From Chitinophaga niastensis (GTDB lineage: Bacteria; Bacteroidota; Bacteroidia; Chitinophagales; Chitinophagaceae), in contig NZ_PYAW01000004.1 of NCBI RefSeq assembly GCF_003014755.1, positions 558,001 through 622,000 on the forward strand: a stretch of 64,000 nucleotides of DNA, in the 5' to 3' direction. Below, one piece after another: positions 60,958 to 64,000 of the stretch. A program made the position numbers and the translations under genes. Position 1 is the stretch's first letter; each line of letters begins with the position of its first letter. A model generated the notes under the pieces. That model searched no databases and was not told where the DNA came from. It was given only the letters and a program-made list of their open reading frames with translations.

Positions 60958-63900
60958 ATGAAAAGTAACCTGCTAATGTGGTTAAATAGAATATTAATTA
61001 CATTGTTTATTAGCTGTAGCGGTATTAATTTTTCTTTTGCTCAATCAGATCAGTTAAATACTGTTATACCACCTTCTCCCCGTTCAAGAGAGTTTGAAAA
61101 ATTCATTAATTACAAAGTGTCCCTATATAATGGCTTGCCCGAAATGAATATTAACTTTTATACCATTGACCTGGATGGTGTTAAAATTCCTATCGGTATA
61201 TCTTACCATGCTTCGGGTATAAAATGTGGCCAAACAAGTGGCGATGTTGGGATCGGGTGGGCTTTAAGCTCGGACTATCGTGTATCAAGAACTATGCATG
61301 GGAGACTGGATGAAGCTTATAGTATGCCGGATATGAACAATTTCCCCAATGGTCAAACAATAAATGGTTATTTGAGTGGGTTTACCTCGGCATACGACCG
61401 CGACAGGTATATCGCAAGGTACATAAACCTGCGACCGGGAGGAGATGTGCCTGCTATTGCAGCGTTTCAAAATGATTACCTGGATGGACAGTATGATATG
61501 TTCACTATTGGGCTACCTGCCAATAGTGGTAATTTTATTATTACAGACAGGCAAAATCGCATTACCACTATGCTTGACAATGCGGCTTTGCAAAAAGTAA
61601 ATTATACAACAAATGATATTGGTATTAACGAGTTTGATGTAACAGATGGTAATGGAGTACAATATAAGCTTGGAGAAACTGATGCCAATAATGAAAATTT
61701 CCAGGTATATATGAATGGTGCATTAAGGAAATACAATTCTGCATGGCTGCTTGGCAAAATTACGACTCCTTTCAATGACTCCATCAATTTTCAATACCTG
61801 CCATTTACAGAATCAAGTGAGGGTATGCCCGCCTATAGCAGAACCATGATAGAAGGATATTCTGGTGATAATCTTCATCGGGCTGATGGGAGCTCCTGTT
61901 ACCCTACTTCATATGATTACGGTACAACCCAGCCGGCATCTGTTAATAATTATAACACTAAAATCCTTTCAGGTATCACTACACCGAATGAACAGGTTGT
62001 AGTTAGTCGCAATAGCAACGGCACTGTAGCTGCTATTTCAATTACAAATAAAAATGGAGTGCTCATAAAAAAAGCAACCTTTTTTTATAGTCAACCAGGT
62101 AGCCGTATTTTTTTGGATTCAATTCAGGTAGTTGGCAACGATAGTGTAGCTATTGAAAAATACAGTTTTGAGTATACTTCTAAGGAGGTAGATTTTCGCA
62201 ATTATGACTGCTTTGGTTATGGGATTTATGATCAGGGAGGAGACTACAAGTATGCAACCTATTACGGAAGATTTGATTTTCAAAGAATAGGTAAAAATCA
62301 CTATGATAATATGCAAAATCCATCTGGCAATCCGGATTACTGTTCTGGGTTAGCCATACCTGATTATATAACTTTGAATGGTCTTGATAAAAGAAATTTC
62401 CCAACTTCCGATGCCGGTATGTTGAAGACAATTACTTATCCAACCGGAGGCACACAGCAATTTGTGTATGAACCAAATCAATATGAGGCCATCGTTAATG
62501 GTAATCCTTATACAATTTCTAAAGGTGGGTTTAGGATTGCCAGCATATATAGTAATGACATCGTGAAAGGAATTGCATTAAGGAGAAATTACTATTACGG
62601 GAAGGGGATTCGCGTGTTTGATCCAACTGATCCTAAATTGTATTTAAGTGAAAAAGTTGTCTTAGGTCTTTTTTTCGGTGGTAGTAATATTCCCAATATA
62701 AAAAGCTTGCGTAAAACAACCCAATCTTCAGGATTGAATGAAGAAATAACAGCAGCTAATATGCAACCAAATAATGGTTGGTATAATGAGGTAACAGAAG
62801 ATTATGGAGAAGGAAAGATAGTATATAAATTCGATATACCGTATGCGAACAAAGGGTTTAGCGCTTACCCAACAAATTCGAGTTATGTTTACTTTAATCA
62901 TGAAGGTTCGCCTCAATTTCCTGCACAATATTTATCATCTTATAATTGCTGGAATAAGCCCTATTTACAGGAGAAAACTGTTTATGAAGGAAAACTAGGG
63001 GTCTATACCGCGCGGCAAAAGGAAAATTATGAATACAGTATTCCTGTTCCCAGCCCTGTAAGCGATGAATTTACAGGGTTTAAAGTAGCTGCCTTTGCTT
63101 TAGGAGATGATATAGGGGTGCAAACATTAACTACTTCTCCCTATGATCTATATACAAATTCAGGTATTCAATCAGTTTTTAATTATGCTACTTACACCAT
63201 TACAAGGGGAGATGTATTACTAAAAAAGAAAATTACCACGGACTATGATGTTTTATCAGGCAGTGAATTAATAACAACCTCGGGATACAGTTATACTTCA
63301 GCCAATTTAATTGCAAGCGAACAAATAACGAATAGCAAGGGAGAGGTATTTTTGACAAATTATAAGTATCCTTTCAACTATGCGGGAGTCTCTGCTTCTG
63401 ATAATATTTCAGCCGGCGTAAAAAGAATGCTGGATATAAACATGATTTACCCGGTTATTGAAAAAAGCACTTATAAATCGAATACAGATGGCACGAATAA
63501 ACGGCTGCTTTCTTCTGCTTTCTTTGGCTATAAGCCTACTTTGCCACTACCGGATAAAGTTTTCAAAACTGAAACAGCTATGCCTGTTACTAACTTCTCT
63601 GAATCATCTGTTCAGGGAGGGGTTGTTACAATAGATAATGGATACAAAGAACAAATCAGTTTTGATTTATATGATACGAAAGGGAATATTTTGCAACAAT
63701 CCAAAACCAACAATATAAAGGAAGTTTATATCTGGGGTTACAATTCCAGGTATCCGGTAGCCAAAATTATTGGCAGTGATTATAACACTGCGAAACAATA
63801 TATTGATCAAACATTATTAGATAATGCTTCCAATTACACGGATGCAGCGGTTAGAGCAGAGCTGAATAAGCTAAGAAATAACTTACCCAATGCATTCGTA

Positions 63901-64000
63901 TCCACTTATACCTATTCGCCCTTAATTGGTGTAACCAGTGAAACTGATGCAACGGGAAAAACTGTTTATTACGAATACGATGGCTTCAATCGCCTTAAAC
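60958..64000 (+). CDS. Large YD-repeat (Rhs-like) surface protein, partial, runs off the window
   Basis: The frame opens at ATG 60958 (MKSNLLMWLNRILITLFISC and a cleavage region SFAQ) and stays open to base 64000, over 1000 codons, with no stop seen. The N-terminal region carries PSPRSREFEKFINYKVSLYNG and PIGISYHASGIKCGQTSGDVGIGWAL, as in SpvB/Tc-toxin-like and Rhs starts. The last visible part reads TGKTVYYEYDGFNRLK, the first YD repeat. Such proteins usually carry a variable C-terminal domain with toxin or adhesin activity, which lies outside the window. It stands with the tail-fibre-like and coiled-coil genes in one cluster. Confidence 0.85.
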   Translation, partial: MKSNLLMWLNRILITLFISCSGINFSFAQSDQLNTVIPPSPRSREFEKFINYKVSLYNGLPEMNINFYTIDLDGVKIPIGISYHASGIKCGQTSGDVGIGWALSSDYRVSRTMHGRLDEAYSMPDMNNFPNGQTINGYLSGFTSAYDRDRYIARYINLRPGGDVPAIAAFQNDYLDGQYDMFTIGLPANSGNFIITDRQNRITTMLDNAALQKVNYTTNDIGINEFDVTDGNGVQYKLGETDANNENFQVYMNGALRKYNSAWLLGKITTPFNDSINFQYLPFTESSEGMPAYSRTMIEGYSGDNLHRADGSSCYPTSYDYGTTQPASVNNYNTKILSGITTPNEQVVVSRNSNGTVAAISITNKNGVLIKKATFFYSQPGSRIFLDSIQVVGNDSVAIEKYSFEYTSKEVDFRNYDCFGYGIYDQGGDYKYATYYGRFDFQRIGKNHYDNMQNPSGNPDYCSGLAIPDYITLNGLDKRNFPTSDAGMLKTITYPTGGTQQFVYEPNQYEAIVNGNPYTISKGGFRIASIYSNDIVKGIALRRNYYYGKGIRVFDPTDPKLYLSEKVVLGLFFGGSNIPNIKSLRKTTQSSGLNEEITAANMQPNNGWYNEVTEDYGEGKIVYKFDIPYANKGFSAYPTNSSYVYFNHEGSPQFPAQYLSSYNCWNKPYLQEKTVYEGKLGVYTARQKENYEYSIPVPSPVSDEFTGFKVAAFALGDDIGVQTLTTSPYDLYTNSGIQSVFNYATYTITRGDVLLKKKITTDYDVLSGSELITTSGYSYTSANLIASEQITNSKGEVFLTNYKYPFNYAGVSASDNISAGVKRMLDINMIYPVIEKSTYKSNTDGTNKRLLSSAFFGYKPTLPLPDKVFKTETAMPVTNFSESSVQGGVVTIDNGYKEQISFDLYDTKGNILQQSKTNNIKEVYIWGYNSRYPVAKIIGSDYNTAKQYIDQTLLDNASNYTDAAVRAELNKLRNNLPNAFVSTYTYSPLIGVTSETDATGKTVYYEYDGFNRLK

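Noticed and set aside
61285..62928. Short minus-strand ORFs at 61285-62928
   Set aside because: They are antisense shadows within the large YD-repeat gene that opens at 60958 and runs off the window.

Overview
The window looks like a chromosomal stretch of a Bacteroidota member, most likely a Chitinophaga-like Chitinophagaceae. The evidence is a SusC/SusD pair, Bacteroidota-type promoter boxes (TAnnTTTG), many AQ-ending signal peptides and short lipoprotein signals, split RND metal-efflux operons, and a surface-protein block ending in a YD-repeat (Rhs-like) giant gene. No tRNA, rRNA, CRISPR array or insertion sequence was recognised. All assignments come from reading the sequence; no database search was run.

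Layout. 1-4571: end of a SusC receptor, SusD and a thioredoxin/TPR protein. 4617-18319: the most unusual part. Two secreted S9-family peptidases (4717-7416, 14198-16888) are each followed by convergent, tandemly repeated small genes for secreted four-cysteine peptides: four intact, one with an in-frame stop, and one remnant reduced to its flanks. The first block also holds a CxxS lipoprotein redoxin, a MauE-like membrane protein and a FAD-oxidoreductase/polytopic-membrane fusion. Shared flanks suggest a tandem duplication of the whole block, followed by loss of the redoxin-MauE-fusion section from the second copy.

18486-22970: a small unknown protein, a membrane patatin-like lipase and a HExGH metalloprotease lipoprotein. 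22971-27536 (minus): ArsR regulator, MerTP, a zinc-ribbon protein, a dihaem peroxidase, a small molybdopterin-fold protein and an amidase, divergent from a TonB receptor at 27769. A perfect 12-2-12 palindrome lies at the ArsR promoter. 30005-37597 (minus): TolC, RND pump, adaptor, small protein and a CDF transporter with three tandem C-terminal domains, driven by a readable promoter. 37854-42888: a lipoprotein, two AraC regulators, an AhpD-like protein, an MBL-rhodanese protein and a haem-binding protein.

43040-51232 (minus): a Cus-type copper/silver operon with two adaptors; its CusA pump is split into two ORFs in the cytoplasmic loop between TM4 and TM5. 51354-56305: two paralogous Crp/Fnr regulators among a GcvH-like protein without the lipoyl lysine, DUF983, two paralogous methyltransferases, a DUF1275 protein and an 87-aa unknown. 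Three intergenic regions here share the motif AAAAAGTGANTTTT and similarly spaced promoters, so this looks like a compact Crp/Fnr regulon. 56600-64000: a GHGN-repeat protein, a DUF4382 lipoprotein with a shortened signal, a tail-fibre-like protein, a coiled-coil/barrel protein and the start of a large YD-repeat protein that runs off the window.
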